NCBI GenBank assembly: GCA_022226935.1
Contig: CP092081.1
Span: forward strand, 1,633,332 to 1,697,331
Direction: 5' to 3'
From: Nitrospira sp.
Lineage (GTDB): Bacteria > Nitrospirota > Nitrospiria > Nitrospirales > Nitrospiraceae
DNA: 64,000 nt
In this document: in pieces, positions 8,108 through 17,603 of the stretch
Layout of the letters: each line of letters starts with the position of its first letter
Position numbering within the stretch: the stretch's first letter is position 1
Position numbers and translations under genes: made by a program
The notes under the pieces: model-generated
What the model was told of the DNA's origin: nothing
Seen by the model: only the letters and a program-made list of their open reading frames with translations
The model's database searches: none

Positions 8108-9759
8108 CGCGAGGTCACCTTCGCAATCGCCTCACCGGGAGCAGGCACGGGCATGGTGTGTGAGCTGGCTTGTGGAATGTTCATCGGAAGCTCTGCGACC
8201 GGGACCACTTTGGTAATGCGAGCGATCAACGGGTCGACCCCTGATCTGACCACGGAGTAGAGATGTCCCGGAAAAATACCGAAGCTGATGCTGACCGTGA
8301 TCATAATGAGCAGAGGCATGCGATCGACAACTGCCACGGCATCGTGCGAGTGGCTATATTTTTCCGCCATCGAACCGTAGAAGAGCCCGCGCATCATCTT
8401 GAAGAGATAGGCCATGGTCAACACGATGCCGAGCACTGCCACGACGACTTGGAACGGATATTTATTCCAGCTGCCCACGATGATCATGACTTCGGCGATG
8501 AAGTTGACGGTCCCGGGCATTCCGATCGAGGCCATACAACCAATGACAAAGGCCGCAGAGATAAACGGCATCCGGTTGGAGAGTCCTCCCAAGGACGGGA
8601 TATCTCGAGTGTGTGTTTGATCGTAGACCCAGCCGGCCATGGCGAACAGCATGCCGGTGGCCATGGCGTGCGCGAACATGTAGATCACGGCTCCGCTGAG
8701 ACTGATGTAGTCCAAGGCCGCCATGCCCAGAAACACATAACCCATGTGGCTGGAGCTCGAATAGCCGATGACGTATTTGGTGTCTTTCGCATAGTACGCG
8801 ACAAGGCCGCCATAAATAATGCTGAAGATGCACAGCACCGCGGCGATGGGCATGAGTTCACGGGTAGTCTCGGGCAGAATTTCGAACGCCACGCGAATAA
8901 TCGAAAAGTGTCCGAGTTTCATCAGCACGCCGGCATGCAACATGCTGGTGGCGGCTGGGGCGGCGGCGTGACCCACCGGAGACCAGGAATGCAAGGGCCA
9001 GATCGGCGCGATGGACGCAAAGCCGAAGAAAATCAGCAGCCAAATGAGCGTGGCCAACGGCCCTGAGAAATGAGCCTTCTCGCGCAAAATCAGGATATCA
9101 AACGTGTTCAGCCCGGAAAATTTGTAGATGAGCAGAATGCCCATCAAGGCTGCCACGGCGAAGGCGGAAAGGAACAGGACCAGCTTCATCGCTGCATATT
9201 CTTTGCTGTTCGCCCCAAAATTGAAGATGAAGCCGACGGAGTCGCGCTGTTTCAGGCCTTCGGGATCCGTCATTTCGAGATATTTCTTGGTATGGCTGCC
9301 CCACATGCCCAACAGCAGATACATGGGGATCACGGACATCTCATAGAAGAAATACAGGAAGAATAAATCGAGCGACATGAAGACGCCGATTGTCGCGGCA
9401 GCGAGAATCAGGATCCAGATGTAAAACTCTTTCATCCGGTCTTTGATATGCCAGGAGACGAAGATGCCGGCGAATAACAAAATGCCCGATGCAAGCACCA
9501 GGGGAGTCCCAATGCCATCGACGCCGAGATGCAGGGAAATGCCGAGCTGACGAGACCATTCAATGCGCTGGATGAACTGATAGCCGCCCTTCACTGAATC
9601 ATAGGCATAAAAGAGATAGACGGAGGCGGCCAACGAGACAAACGCCGATCCGGCGGCAATGCCTCGTACCAGCGAGACTTGACGGTTGGAGACAAAAATT
9701 AATCCCAACGCCCCGAGAAAGGGCGCAAACAAAATGATGAGCAGCGTGTATTCAGCCAT
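8104..9759 (-). CDS. nuoM: second, divergent complex I subunit M (extra antiporter-like subunit)
   Basis: This 551-residue polytopic protein is of the NuoM/Mrp-antiporter family and longer than usual (about 510). The TM5 Glu is kept in FFYEMSVIPMYLLLGMWG, the TM8 Lys in GVLMKLGHF, and the distal Glu in VNFIAEVMI. At the TM7 site, where family members have a Lys (FAFKAP in the neighbouring NuoM), this protein reads FASIAPIWPLHSWSP, so the pump lysine is absent. About 30 extra polar residues (about 155-190, TKKYLEMTDPEGLKQRD and onward) interrupt the region after TM5. It lies 8 bases after the first nuoM and overlaps nuoN by four bases. It presumably forms the fourth antiporter-like subunit of an enlarged complex I. 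Confidence 0.9.
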   Translation of the reverse strand: MAEYTLLIILFAPFLGALGLIFVSNRQVSLVRGIAAGSAFVSLAASVYLFYAYDSVKGGYQFIQRIEWSRQLGISLHLGVDGIGTPLVLASGILLFAGIFVSWHIKDRMKEFYIWILILAAATIGVFMSLDLFFLYFFYEMSVIPMYLLLGMWGSHTKKYLEMTDPEGLKQRDSVGFIFNFGANSKEYAAMKLVLFLSAFAVAALMGILLIYKFSGLNTFDILILREKAHFSGPLATLIWLLIFFGFASIAPIWPLHSWSPVGHAAAPAATSMLHAGVLMKLGHFSIIRVAFEILPETTRELMPIAAVLCIFSIIYGGLVAYYAKDTKYVIGYSSSSHMGYVFLGMAALDYISLSGAVIYMFAHAMATGMLFAMAGWVYDQTHTRDIPSLGGLSNRMPFISAAFVIGCMASIGMPGTVNFIAEVMIIVGSWNKYPFQVVVAVLGIVLTMAYLFKMMRGLFYGSMAEKYSHSHDAVAVVDRMPLLIMITVSISFGIFPGHLYSVVRSGVDPLIARITKVVPVAELPMNIPQASSHTMPVPAPGEAIAKVTSR

Positions 9760-9767
9760 GATCCTAC

Positions 9768-11327
9768 TTACTTCGCGGGCACGTGGGTAACCGTGTCGAC
9801 TGAGGCCACTTTCGCGCGATCAAGCCGGTCGACGAGAGCTTGAATGGATCCATTCATCATTCTCAGGAATGGCGAAGGATAGAGGCCGATCCACAAAATC
9901 ATAATCGAGAGCGAGAGCGCAATGGTGATCTCACGCATGTGGAGATCCTTGACGGCTGCCGACACCTGTTTACTGAGCGGACCGAGCATCGCGCGCTCGT
10001 AATACCACAGAAAATAGGCAGCTCCGAAAATCACGCCGAGTACCGCTACGGCTCCGAACCACCACTTCGCTTTGAAGGCACCCAAGAGAATTAAGAATTC
10101 CCCGACGAAACCATTGGTCCCCGGCAGTCCGATAGAGGCCATGCCGATCAATAGGAGGAAAGTGGCCAGGAGTGGAGCCTGCTTGGCGAAACCTCCGAAG
10201 GACGATAACTGCGAGCTCTGTTGACGAGTTGACAGGAACCCGGCCATGAAAAAGAGGCCGGCCGTACTGAAGCCCAGATTAATCATCGTCAGCAGGCTGC
10301 CCTGGAGGCCTTGGAAATTCAACGCAAACAATCCCACCACCACAAACCCGAGGTGGCTGATGCTGCTAAATGCAAGTAATCGTTTGAAATCCGATTGCAC
10401 CAACGCCACGACCGCGCCATAGAGAATGGCGGTCAACGCTAAGACCATGACGATGGCGACCACTCCTTCGCTTTTTGATGCATCGGGCACCAATGGGAAA
10501 GTGAAGCGGAGGAAGCCATAGGTGCCCAATTTCATGCCGGCTAACATGACGGCCATGCCGATCGGACCTTCCACGAGGGCATCAGGAAGCCAGGTGTGAA
10601 AAGGGAAGACCGGCGCCTTGAACGCAAATCCCATGAACATGAGCCAGAAGATCAAAATCTGCTGCGAGAGTGGAATGGGGACGGAGAGCAACTCGAGCAG
10701 GTCGAATGAGTACACGTGATCCATATGATGGGTCACGGCCCACTGGTGATAGTTGATGTCGAGCAAGGCAATGCCGACCAACATAAAGACGCTGCCCAGG
10801 AGTGTATAGAGAACGTATTTCAGCGCGGCGTAATGGCGATCAGCCCCTCCACCCCAGAGCTTGATGAGAAAGTAGCTGGGAATGAGCATGAGTTCCCAGA
10901 ACACGAAGAAGAGGATCAGATCGATCGAGACAAAAATCCCGATCGTGGTGGTTTCAAGTGCCAGAAGGGCCATGAAATAGAGGCGCACCTGGTTACGGAT
11001 CGTGTCCCAGGAATAGATCACCACCAAAACGGTCAGAAACGCCGTCAACCCCACGAAGAGCACGCTGATGCCGTCGACGGCGAGGTGATAGCCGATTCCC
11101 AGCGCCGGCATCCACCTGGCGTGTTCCGCAAACTGCATGGCCGCCGAATCAGGGACAAAGCGCACCAGGACGAGGCAGGCGAGCGCCAGTTCGACGAGGG
11201 TAATACCCAATGTCGTGGACTTGAGAAGATCCTCGTCGTCAATCAGCCAGAGAACCGCCGCCCCGACCAGGGGGAGGAAGATCAGGTACGAGAGGATGGG
11301 GAACCCGAAACTGAACTCTTCAAGCAT
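9768..11327 (-). CDS. nuoM: complex I subunit M (canonical copy)
   Basis: This 519-residue protein has about 14 membrane helices and all pump residues of NuoM. The TM5 Glu is in FFVFWELMLIPSYFLI, the TM7 Lys in GFAFKAPVFPFHTWLPDA, the TM8 Lys in LAGMKLGTYGFLRF, and the distal Glu in GTNGFVGEFLILLG. It translocates protons across the cytoplasmic membrane when complex I turns over. It lies between nuoL and the second nuoM, in the normal L-M-N order apart from the duplication. Length is close to E. coli NuoM (509). Confidence 0.95.
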   Translation of the reverse strand: MLEEFSFGFPILSYLIFLPLVGAAVLWLIDDEDLLKSTTLGITLVELALACLVLVRFVPDSAAMQFAEHARWMPALGIGYHLAVDGISVLFVGLTAFLTVLVVIYSWDTIRNQVRLYFMALLALETTTIGIFVSIDLILFFVFWELMLIPSYFLIKLWGGGADRHYAALKYVLYTLLGSVFMLVGIALLDINYHQWAVTHHMDHVYSFDLLELLSVPIPLSQQILIFWLMFMGFAFKAPVFPFHTWLPDALVEGPIGMAVMLAGMKLGTYGFLRFTFPLVPDASKSEGVVAIVMVLALTAILYGAVVALVQSDFKRLLAFSSISHLGFVVVGLFALNFQGLQGSLLTMINLGFSTAGLFFMAGFLSTRQQSSQLSSFGGFAKQAPLLATFLLLIGMASIGLPGTNGFVGEFLILLGAFKAKWWFGAVAVLGVIFGAAYFLWYYERAMLGPLSKQVSAAVKDLHMREITIALSLSIMILWIGLYPSPFLRMMNGSIQALVDRLDRAKVASVDTVTHVPAK

Positions 11328-11351
11328 CGTACATCCAAAAAATCTGCCGGG

Positions 11352-13355
11352 TCAGCGTGCTGAATAGCCGGTCGAACCGCCTCCGGTCCAGATCAACAAG
11401 ATGAGGTGGACGAGAATGAAAAGTCCCGCCACGATGATAGCTGCATACTGATGGACCATGCCGGTTTGCAGGCGGCGCCAGGAGCGCGCCAGCAGGTGAT
11501 TTGCATAGCCGATAATATTGAGGCCGGCGTAAACCACGTGCTTTTCCGTCCACGTAATGGCCGCAGAGCTGAGGTCCGTTCCTCGATCAATGCCGCGGAC
11601 AAGTCCATCAATAATGGTGCGGTCGAACCAATCGCAAAGACGCCCCAATTGTTTGGTGGGCTCCACGAACAGGGTATCGTAGAGCTCATCGACATAGTAC
11701 TTGTTGAGCAAAGTGGTGTACGCCCCAGGCATCCGGTCGGCAAGGGCCGAAGCGGCGGTGGACGGACCGCTATAGAAATAGTGCGCGAGGCCCCACCCGA
11801 GGAGGGCGATGACGGTCGCCGTACCCATGAGGCCAAACATCAATGCTGGCGGCGTCGCATGCTCCTCACCCGCGACTCCTGCCACGGAGTGGAGGAAATG
11901 GTGAAACCAGCCGTTTTCAGGTGGAACGCCCGGAAACCCGCCGATGACGGACAGAGTGGCCAGCACGACGAGAGGGCCAATCATCACCATTGGCGATTCG
12001 TGCACGTGTTCGGCCGTATGATGATCGAGCCGCGAGGTTCCATAGAATGTCAGGTATGTCAGGCGGAACATATAAAAAGACGTGAGGAAGGCGCCGACTG
12101 CTGCCATGCCGTACAGGAGATAGTGATGATGGACGAAAGCATGACCCATGATTTCGTCTTTGCTCCAGAATCCGGCCAGGGGCGGAATTCCCGCGATCGC
12201 GATCGTGCCGATCAGGAAGAGCGTGTGGGTCCAAGGAATTTTCGACTTCAAGGCGCCCATCTTGCGGATATCCTGCTCGCCGGAAAGAGCATGGATGACC
12301 GAGCCGGCTGACAAAAAGAGAAGGGCTTTGAAGAACGCATGTGTCATAAGATGGAATACGGCGGCTGTGTAGGCGCCGAGACCGCAACCAAGGAACATAT
12401 AGCCGAGTTGGCTCACAGTGGAATAGGCCAGGACACGCTTGATGTCGGTCTGCACCAAGCCGATGGTGGCGGCGAAGAGTGCCGTCAATCCGCCGATCCA
12501 GGCGACGGTCGTCATCGCCATAGGCGCCAAGTCGAAAATGGCATGATTCCGAACGATCATGTACACGCCGGCCGTCACCATCGTGGCAGCATGGATGAGT
12601 GCGCTGACGGGGGTCGGGCCTTCCATCGCATCCGGCAGCCAAGTGTAGAGCGGCAATTGGGCTGATTTTCCGACGGCTCCCACCAGGAGGCAGAGCGCGA
12701 TCGCAGTGGCCATTTCAGGCGACAGTTGCGCCGCATTTTGCATCACCTGCGTGTAGTCGAGTGTCCGGAAATTCACAAAGACGAGGAAAATCGCCAGTAA
12801 AAATCCGGCATCCCCGATACGATTGACCACGAACGCCTTCGTCGCCGCTTTGGCTGCGGATACCTTGTCGTAGTAATAACCGATCAAGAGATAGGAACAG
12901 AGGCCGACGCCTTCCCAGCCGATGAACAGGACAACATAGTTGTTGCCCATGACCAGGAGAAGCATCGACACCATGAAGAGATTCATGTACACGAAAAATC
13001 TGGTGAAACCGGCTTCTCCGTGCATGTATCCCACGGAGTAGACATGGATGAGGAACCCTACTCCCGTGATGACCAGGAGCATGATGCAGGTGAGAGGGTC
13101 TATCAGATAGGCGAGATTGATCGTGAGATCGCCGCCGAAGATCCATTTATAGGCAATGACCTCACGAGCCGTTCCGGTTCGCAGTGTTTCCGTGAAGACC
13201 GCGAGCACGCAGAGGAAGGACATGAGGACCGAGCCCCATGCAAAGCGGTGAGCCAGATCATGGGAATAGCGGTGCCCGAAGAGGCCGTTCACAATGACGG
13301 CCATCAGCGGAAACAGGGGAATCAATTTTACGATCAGGTCAATGGAGTCAGACAC
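11352..13355 (-). CDS. nuoL: complex I subunit L with extended lateral-helix region
   Basis: This 667-residue protein is the distal antiporter-like subunit of complex I. The pump motif GAVGKSAQLPLYTWLPDAMEGPTP holds the TM7 Lys, and DIKRVLAYSTVSQLGYM is typical. After the last pump helix comes the long amphipathic lateral helix (from about residue 565, NKYYVDELYDTLFV). It continues through an extra polar/amphipathic stretch around GTDLSSAAITWTEKHVVY before RRLQTGMVHQYA and the final anchor helix. The protein is about 50 residues longer than E. coli NuoL (613). A longer lateral helix is what is known from complex I variants that carry a fourth pump subunit, matching the extra NuoM downstream. 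Confidence 0.95.
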   Translation of the reverse strand: MSDSIDLIVKLIPLFPLMAVIVNGLFGHRYSHDLAHRFAWGSVLMSFLCVLAVFTETLRTGTAREVIAYKWIFGGDLTINLAYLIDPLTCIMLLVITGVGFLIHVYSVGYMHGEAGFTRFFVYMNLFMVSMLLLVMGNNYVVLFIGWEGVGLCSYLLIGYYYDKVSAAKAATKAFVVNRIGDAGFLLAIFLVFVNFRTLDYTQVMQNAAQLSPEMATAIALCLLVGAVGKSAQLPLYTWLPDAMEGPTPVSALIHAATMVTAGVYMIVRNHAIFDLAPMAMTTVAWIGGLTALFAATIGLVQTDIKRVLAYSTVSQLGYMFLGCGLGAYTAAVFHLMTHAFFKALLFLSAGSVIHALSGEQDIRKMGALKSKIPWTHTLFLIGTIAIAGIPPLAGFWSKDEIMGHAFVHHHYLLYGMAAVGAFLTSFYMFRLTYLTFYGTSRLDHHTAEHVHESPMVMIGPLVVLATLSVIGGFPGVPPENGWFHHFLHSVAGVAGEEHATPPALMFGLMGTATVIALLGWGLAHYFYSGPSTAASALADRMPGAYTTLLNKYYVDELYDTLFVEPTKQLGRLCDWFDRTIIDGLVRGIDRGTDLSSAAITWTEKHVVYAGLNIIGYANHLLARSWRRLQTGMVHQYAAIIVAGLFILVHLILLIWTGGGSTGYSAR

Positions 13356-13356
13356 G

Positions 13357-13659
13357 TTACCACTTCAATAGGTTCATTTCGTCCACGTTGGTCGAAATCT
13401 TGCCTCGGAATACGACAATGATGATGGCGAGCCCGATAGCTGCTTCTCCCGCTGCGATGGCGATGATAAACAACGCCACGATCTGACCTTGCATGGATTC
13501 GAGGTAATGAGAAAAGGCGACCAGGTTGATCGTGGCCGCATTCAGCATAATTTCGACGGACATCAGCACGATAATAAAGTTGCGGCGAATGAGAACCCCA
13601 AGCAGGCCCGTCGTAAACAAGATGGCACTGACCGCGACGTAGGCGGATAAAGGAATCAT
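13357..13659 (-). CDS. nuoK: complex I subunit K
   Basis: This 100-residue, three-helix membrane protein has the same length as E. coli NuoK. The two buried carboxylates of the central proton path are in IVLMSVEIMLNAATINLV (TM2) and AAGEAAIGLAIII (TM3). It couples quinone chemistry to the antiporter-like subunits. Its start overlaps the end of nuoJ by four bases, and nuoL begins within a few bases of its stop, as usual for these co-translated subunits. Confidence 0.95.
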   Translation of the reverse strand: MIPLSAYVAVSAILFTTGLLGVLIRRNFIIVLMSVEIMLNAATINLVAFSHYLESMQGQIVALFIIAIAAGEAAIGLAIIIVVFRGKISTNVDEMNLLKW

Positions 13660-14180
13660 GCGTCCCGCCTCGTTTCGATGGATTTGGGCGCTTTGGCTAG
13701 GACGATCGCGCCGACGATCGCGCCTGTCAGGAACACACCGATAATTTCAAACTGAAGCAAATAATCGCTGAACATCTTGATCCCCACGGCATGCGCATCT
13801 CCGTTCAGGAGGACGGCGGCCGTGGAGGCATCACCTCGAGATCCGCTGAACGGCGAACGGATGAGCAGGAACAGCAGGTAGATCAACCCAATGACAGCCG
13901 GAGCCAGGAGATACGGAGTTCTCGCATGGAAATAGCGGTCGTCAGTTTTGAGGTTCAATAGCATGAGCACGAAGAGGTAAAGAACCAGAATGGCGCCTGC
14001 GTAGACGATGACTTGAACAGCCCACAGGAACTCGGCGTTCAGCATCACAAACAGCCCTGATACATGGAGCAACAGAGCCAGAAGCGCCAAACCGCATTGC
14101 ACAGGATTCTTCAACGCCACGGTGAGAATGCCGGCGACAATACTGACCACTGCGAAATACGCGAAAAACACGAATGCCAT
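13656..14180 (-). CDS. nuoJ: complex I subunit J
   Basis: This 174-residue protein has five hydrophobic helices. The TM3 stretch EFLWAVQVIVYAGAILVLYL is the family hallmark, containing the pi-bulge helix that changes shape during turnover. It sits between the Q-module and the antiporter subunits. It overlaps nuoK by four bases and starts 11 bases after nuoI, inside the nuo operon. Confidence 0.95.
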   Translation of the reverse strand: MAFVFFAYFAVVSIVAGILTVALKNPVQCGLALLALLLHVSGLFVMLNAEFLWAVQVIVYAGAILVLYLFVLMLLNLKTDDRYFHARTPYLLAPAVIGLIYLLFLLIRSPFSGSRGDASTAAVLLNGDAHAVGIKMFSDYLLQFEIIGVFLTGAIVGAIVLAKAPKSIETRRDA

Positions 14181-14191
14181 AACGGTACGAT

Positions 14192-14779
14192 TCAGCTCAA
14201 ATGTTTGGGTTGTGACTGTGTGGGCTTCAGCACGGACTGCGGAAAGTAGTAACGATACTCCCGGCTTTCGTCCGAATTTTTTTCTTGATTATGGGTGTAC
14301 AAATATTTTTTAGCGTCCTCGAGGTGGCGTTCACCCACCTCGTAGAGCCGTTTCTTGTCGAAGAGGAGGGTCCGCTTGTCGTGGGTAGAGTACTCATACA
14401 TTTTCGTCATGGCTAATGCGTTGACCGGACAGGCCTCGACGCAGTATCCGCAAAAGACGCATTTGGTGATGTCGATATAAAACTCGCTGGCAAAACGCTG
14501 CAGCGGTCGTTCGGGATCTTCCTGGCTGATCACCTTGATGCAGCGAGAGGGGCAGGCGGCTTCACAGAGATCACAGCCGACGCAACGATCACGTCCATCA
14601 CCATAGCGAAGCAGGCCAAGGGCGCCCCGATGACCGTCCGGAATGGTGCGTTGTTCTCGCGGATACTGGAACGTAATGGGGCGATGGAACATGTGCTTGA
14701 AGGTGACCTTCATGGCGTCCCAGATTTCATAGAACAACGCCGCCTGCAGAACTTTTTTGGTCAAGGTCCCGACACTCAT
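14192..14779 (-). CDS. nuoI: complex I subunit I, 2x[4Fe-4S] ferredoxin-like
   Basis: This 195-residue peripheral-arm protein carries the N6a and N6b clusters between NuoG and NuoB. Two CxxCxxCxxxC motifs are seen, CVGCDLCEAACP and CVFCGYCVEACP. The ATG at 14779, preceded by AAGGTGG, is preferred over a TTG start eight codons upstream. The C-terminal tail (KNSDESREYRYYFPQSV and onward) is longer and more polar than in E. coli. It follows nuoG directly, where nuoH would normally lie between G and I. Confidence 0.93.
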   Translation of the reverse strand: MSVGTLTKKVLQAALFYEIWDAMKVTFKHMFHRPITFQYPREQRTIPDGHRGALGLLRYGDGRDRCVGCDLCEAACPSRCIKVISQEDPERPLQRFASEFYIDITKCVFCGYCVEACPVNALAMTKMYEYSTHDKRTLLFDKKRLYEVGERHLEDAKKYLYTHNQEKNSDESREYRYYFPQSVLKPTQSQPKHLS

Positions 14780-14823
14780 TCCCACCACCTTTAACGAGAT
14801 CAAAAAGACGGACGAGCTTACTC

Positions 14824-17523
14824 TTACGGACCAACCTTTTCAATCTTTACACGCGTCGATTTGAAATACGGCACTCCGGTCACGGCATCGACTTCAGTCG
14901 TCATCAAATCTTTTATCGGAGGCTCATTAAAATGTTCAGGGACAAAGCATGATCCGGCTTGCACATCCGGGTCTGCTTTCACTCCGGCCTGCACAGAAGC
15001 TTGCTGGGAGGTCAGGCGGACAGTGGATTGCTCGGTTAGGCCGAGTTTCTCCACATCAGCCGGATTCATTCGTATACGCCCGTTATTGGGTTCAATATTG
15101 ATGAGCCCTGACGCCTGCGTAGACATTTTCCCGGAATGATAGAGCACTTGTCCCATCACAAGGGTGAATGGCCGTGAGCTGTCATCCATGGCCTGCCGTT
15201 TGCGATATCGAGTGGCGACCTCGCTGGAATAGCCGTTGGAGAGGTATGCGTCAGGTGAGGGAGCAATGCGGCGCGGCTGACCGAGATTGTAGTAACCGGG
15301 GAGCAGCTTCATGATTTCGTTCTGCACATCCTGCGGTGACTGGTAGGGCCATTCATAACCGAGACCGTTGGCTAAGGCCGTCATGATATGCCAGTCCGGC
15401 AGGCTTTCTCCGACCTGGTCAAGTGCCTGGCGAACACGCAGAACTTTTCCTTCCAGATTCGTGAAGGTGCCATCTTTTTCCGCATACGTCGCCGCGGGGA
15501 GCACCACATGGGCCATGCGGCCTGTTTCGGTGAGAAACGGATCCTGAACGATCAGCAGTTGCAGCTTGTCGAGGGCCCCTCTCACATCCATGGAGGCCGG
15601 CAACGTTGCCAGTGGGTTTTCCCCAATGACATAGAGCGCCTTGATTTGGCCCTTTTGAATGCGGGTGAAAATCTCCAGAAGATTAGCGCCAGTGCCGATC
15701 GCCGGAAGGGTCACTTCCCACGCTTTCCCGAACCGTTCACGTGCGCCGGGATCGTCGAAGCGAGCCTGTCCCGGAAGGAATTCAGGGGCAACCCCCATGT
15801 CGATGGCTCCCTGTTCATTCACCTCCTCGGTGACGGTCGTGACACCGGATCCTGGCTGCCCCAATTTTCCGGTGACCCATGCGAGGTCAATAAGTTTGAG
15901 GACATTCTCGTATCCGTTAGGACGGCGGACGATGCCTTCCGCGCACAAAGCCACGGCTCGCGGCGCTTCCGCAAAAATGGCAGCCACCTCGCGGATCTGT
16001 TCGAGAGACACCCCGGTCGCCCGGGATACCTCGTCCAGAGAGACCTGAGCCACAGCTTGTTTCAAGGCTGCAAATGCCTGTGGGTGTTGGCTCGTACTGG
16101 ATTCATCGACCAGATCCTGTTCGATGACGGCTTTGACGAGACCATCGATCAGCAAGGCTTCCGTGCCCGGCTTTACCAGGAGTGGATGCGAGGCCAATTG
16201 AGCGATATTCGTATTCGATGAATCCACGACGATCACTTGCGCGTGATAGACACGGATGGCTTCTTTAATGCGGACAGCGGTCAGTGGGTTGGTTTCCGTA
16301 ATATTGGAACCGATGACGAGGACCGCTTTGGCCTTGGTTAGATCTTCCCAATCGTTGAGCGGCCGACCAACGCCGACGGCATGCCGGACGGCGTGCACGT
16401 AATTCAAGTGACCGTACCGGGCGCTACTGTCGAGTTGATTGGTCCTGAGGCCGCCACGCATGAGCTTCTGAAACAAGTAGAGCTCTTCGTTCGTGCAGCG
16501 GGCGGTAATAAGCCCGGCAATCGATTCCGGGCCGTGCTTGCGGTGGATGTCTGACAACTGATCGATGACGGTCTGCATGGCATCGAGCCATGGCGTTTCT
16601 TTCAGCGCGTCACCGGTGCGAACCAGTGGTTGCCGGAGTCGTTGTTGACTGTCGATATATTGAAATCCGAATCGGCCTCGAACGCACAGTCCGCCGTGCC
16701 CCTTGGCGGTTTCAGACCTGTCGCCCCATTTGTTTTTCCAGGAAAGCGGCGACGTGACACGCACGACTTCCGTGTCCTTCGTTTCGAGGTGCATTTGGCA
16801 GCCATCGCCACAATAGTTACATGTGGTGGTGGTCTTCTTCATCTGCCACGGCTTATAGAGATATTTTGAATATTTGTTCGTGATGGCGCCGACAGGACAC
16901 ACGGCCAAGCAGTCACCGCAGAACTCGCATGCGAGCGGCTGATCACCTTTGGCCACTACCTGGTTAAAGCCGCCTTTCTTCATAAATTGCAGCGCGTCGA
17001 TCATCAGCACGTCTTTACAGACGTTGATGCATTCGGCGCACGCGATGCAGCGATTCATGTTGAAATCCAGCACCAAGCTTCGGGTGTCTTCAGGGATGAA
17101 CTTTTGTTTAGCGTTGGCGAGATTGGTGACGCCATGCTGAAACGCCATGTCCTGAAGTTCGCAATGCCCATCCGCGTCGCAGACGGGACAATCCAGCGGA
17201 TGGACGGAAAGGTGTTTTTCGACTGCCTTCTTTCGAGCGGCGAAGAGGTCATCACCCTCGGTCCGAATCACCATGCCGGCTGCCGCTTTCGCAGTGCAGG
17301 AGCGAACCGGAGCTTTCTTCCCTTCCTGCATGACGAGGCACATCCCGCACGACCCGAACGGATCGAAGGTGTAGTGGTAGCACATGGCAGGAATAATTTT
17401 GCCGGTGCTGGCGATCACATCGTAAAGCGAGACGCCGTCCTTGGCCGATACCGTTCGTCCGTCAATAGACAGTTCAATGGTCGCGGCTTCAACGTCGGGA
17501 TTGGTCGCTGGTTTCAAACCCAT
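14824..17523 (-). CDS. nuoG: complex I subunit G, iron-sulfur/molybdopterin-fold subunit
   Basis: This 899-residue protein begins with a [2Fe-2S] ferredoxin domain (Cys48, 59, 62, 76). Next is the His-Cys3 [4Fe-4S] site (His108, Cys112, 115, 121), then two CxxCxxCxxxC sets (Cys159-169 and Cys199-209), then a fourth cluster site CNYCGDGC (235-242) at the head of a molybdopterin-oxidoreductase-fold domain. The many clusters make it the electron wire of the peripheral arm. With no nuoE or nuoF here, electrons must enter from something other than the usual FMN subunit, or from one encoded elsewhere. The overall look is intermediate between NuoG and formate dehydrogenase alpha subunits. Neighbours are nuoD upstream and nuoI downstream. 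Confidence 0.92.
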   Translation of the reverse strand: MGLKPATNPDVEAATIELSIDGRTVSAKDGVSLYDVIASTGKIIPAMCYHYTFDPFGSCGMCLVMQEGKKAPVRSCTAKAAAGMVIRTEGDDLFAARKKAVEKHLSVHPLDCPVCDADGHCELQDMAFQHGVTNLANAKQKFIPEDTRSLVLDFNMNRCIACAECINVCKDVLMIDALQFMKKGGFNQVVAKGDQPLACEFCGDCLAVCPVGAITNKYSKYLYKPWQMKKTTTTCNYCGDGCQMHLETKDTEVVRVTSPLSWKNKWGDRSETAKGHGGLCVRGRFGFQYIDSQQRLRQPLVRTGDALKETPWLDAMQTVIDQLSDIHRKHGPESIAGLITARCTNEELYLFQKLMRGGLRTNQLDSSARYGHLNYVHAVRHAVGVGRPLNDWEDLTKAKAVLVIGSNITETNPLTAVRIKEAIRVYHAQVIVVDSSNTNIAQLASHPLLVKPGTEALLIDGLVKAVIEQDLVDESSTSQHPQAFAALKQAVAQVSLDEVSRATGVSLEQIREVAAIFAEAPRAVALCAEGIVRRPNGYENVLKLIDLAWVTGKLGQPGSGVTTVTEEVNEQGAIDMGVAPEFLPGQARFDDPGARERFGKAWEVTLPAIGTGANLLEIFTRIQKGQIKALYVIGENPLATLPASMDVRGALDKLQLLIVQDPFLTETGRMAHVVLPAATYAEKDGTFTNLEGKVLRVRQALDQVGESLPDWHIMTALANGLGYEWPYQSPQDVQNEIMKLLPGYYNLGQPRRIAPSPDAYLSNGYSSEVATRYRKRQAMDDSSRPFTLVMGQVLYHSGKMSTQASGLINIEPNNGRIRMNPADVEKLGLTEQSTVRLTSQQASVQAGVKADPDVQAGSCFVPEHFNEPPIKDLMTTEVDAVTGVPYFKSTRVKIEKVGP

Positions 17524-17603
17524 GCTTTGGCCTAATACTCAGTTATAAGTGTTTGGAGTGGAGTGAGAAATTCAGAGTTTCGCACTAGCCACTCTCAATG
17601 TGC

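Noticed and set aside
11406-12311. A 301-codon frame antisense to nuoL
   Set aside because: Hydrophilic His/Arg/Glu-rich antisense of a hydrophobic gene, as expected by chance.
15388-16221. A 277-codon frame antisense to nuoG
   Set aside because: A shadow of the nuoG frame in high-GC DNA; no recognisable domain.
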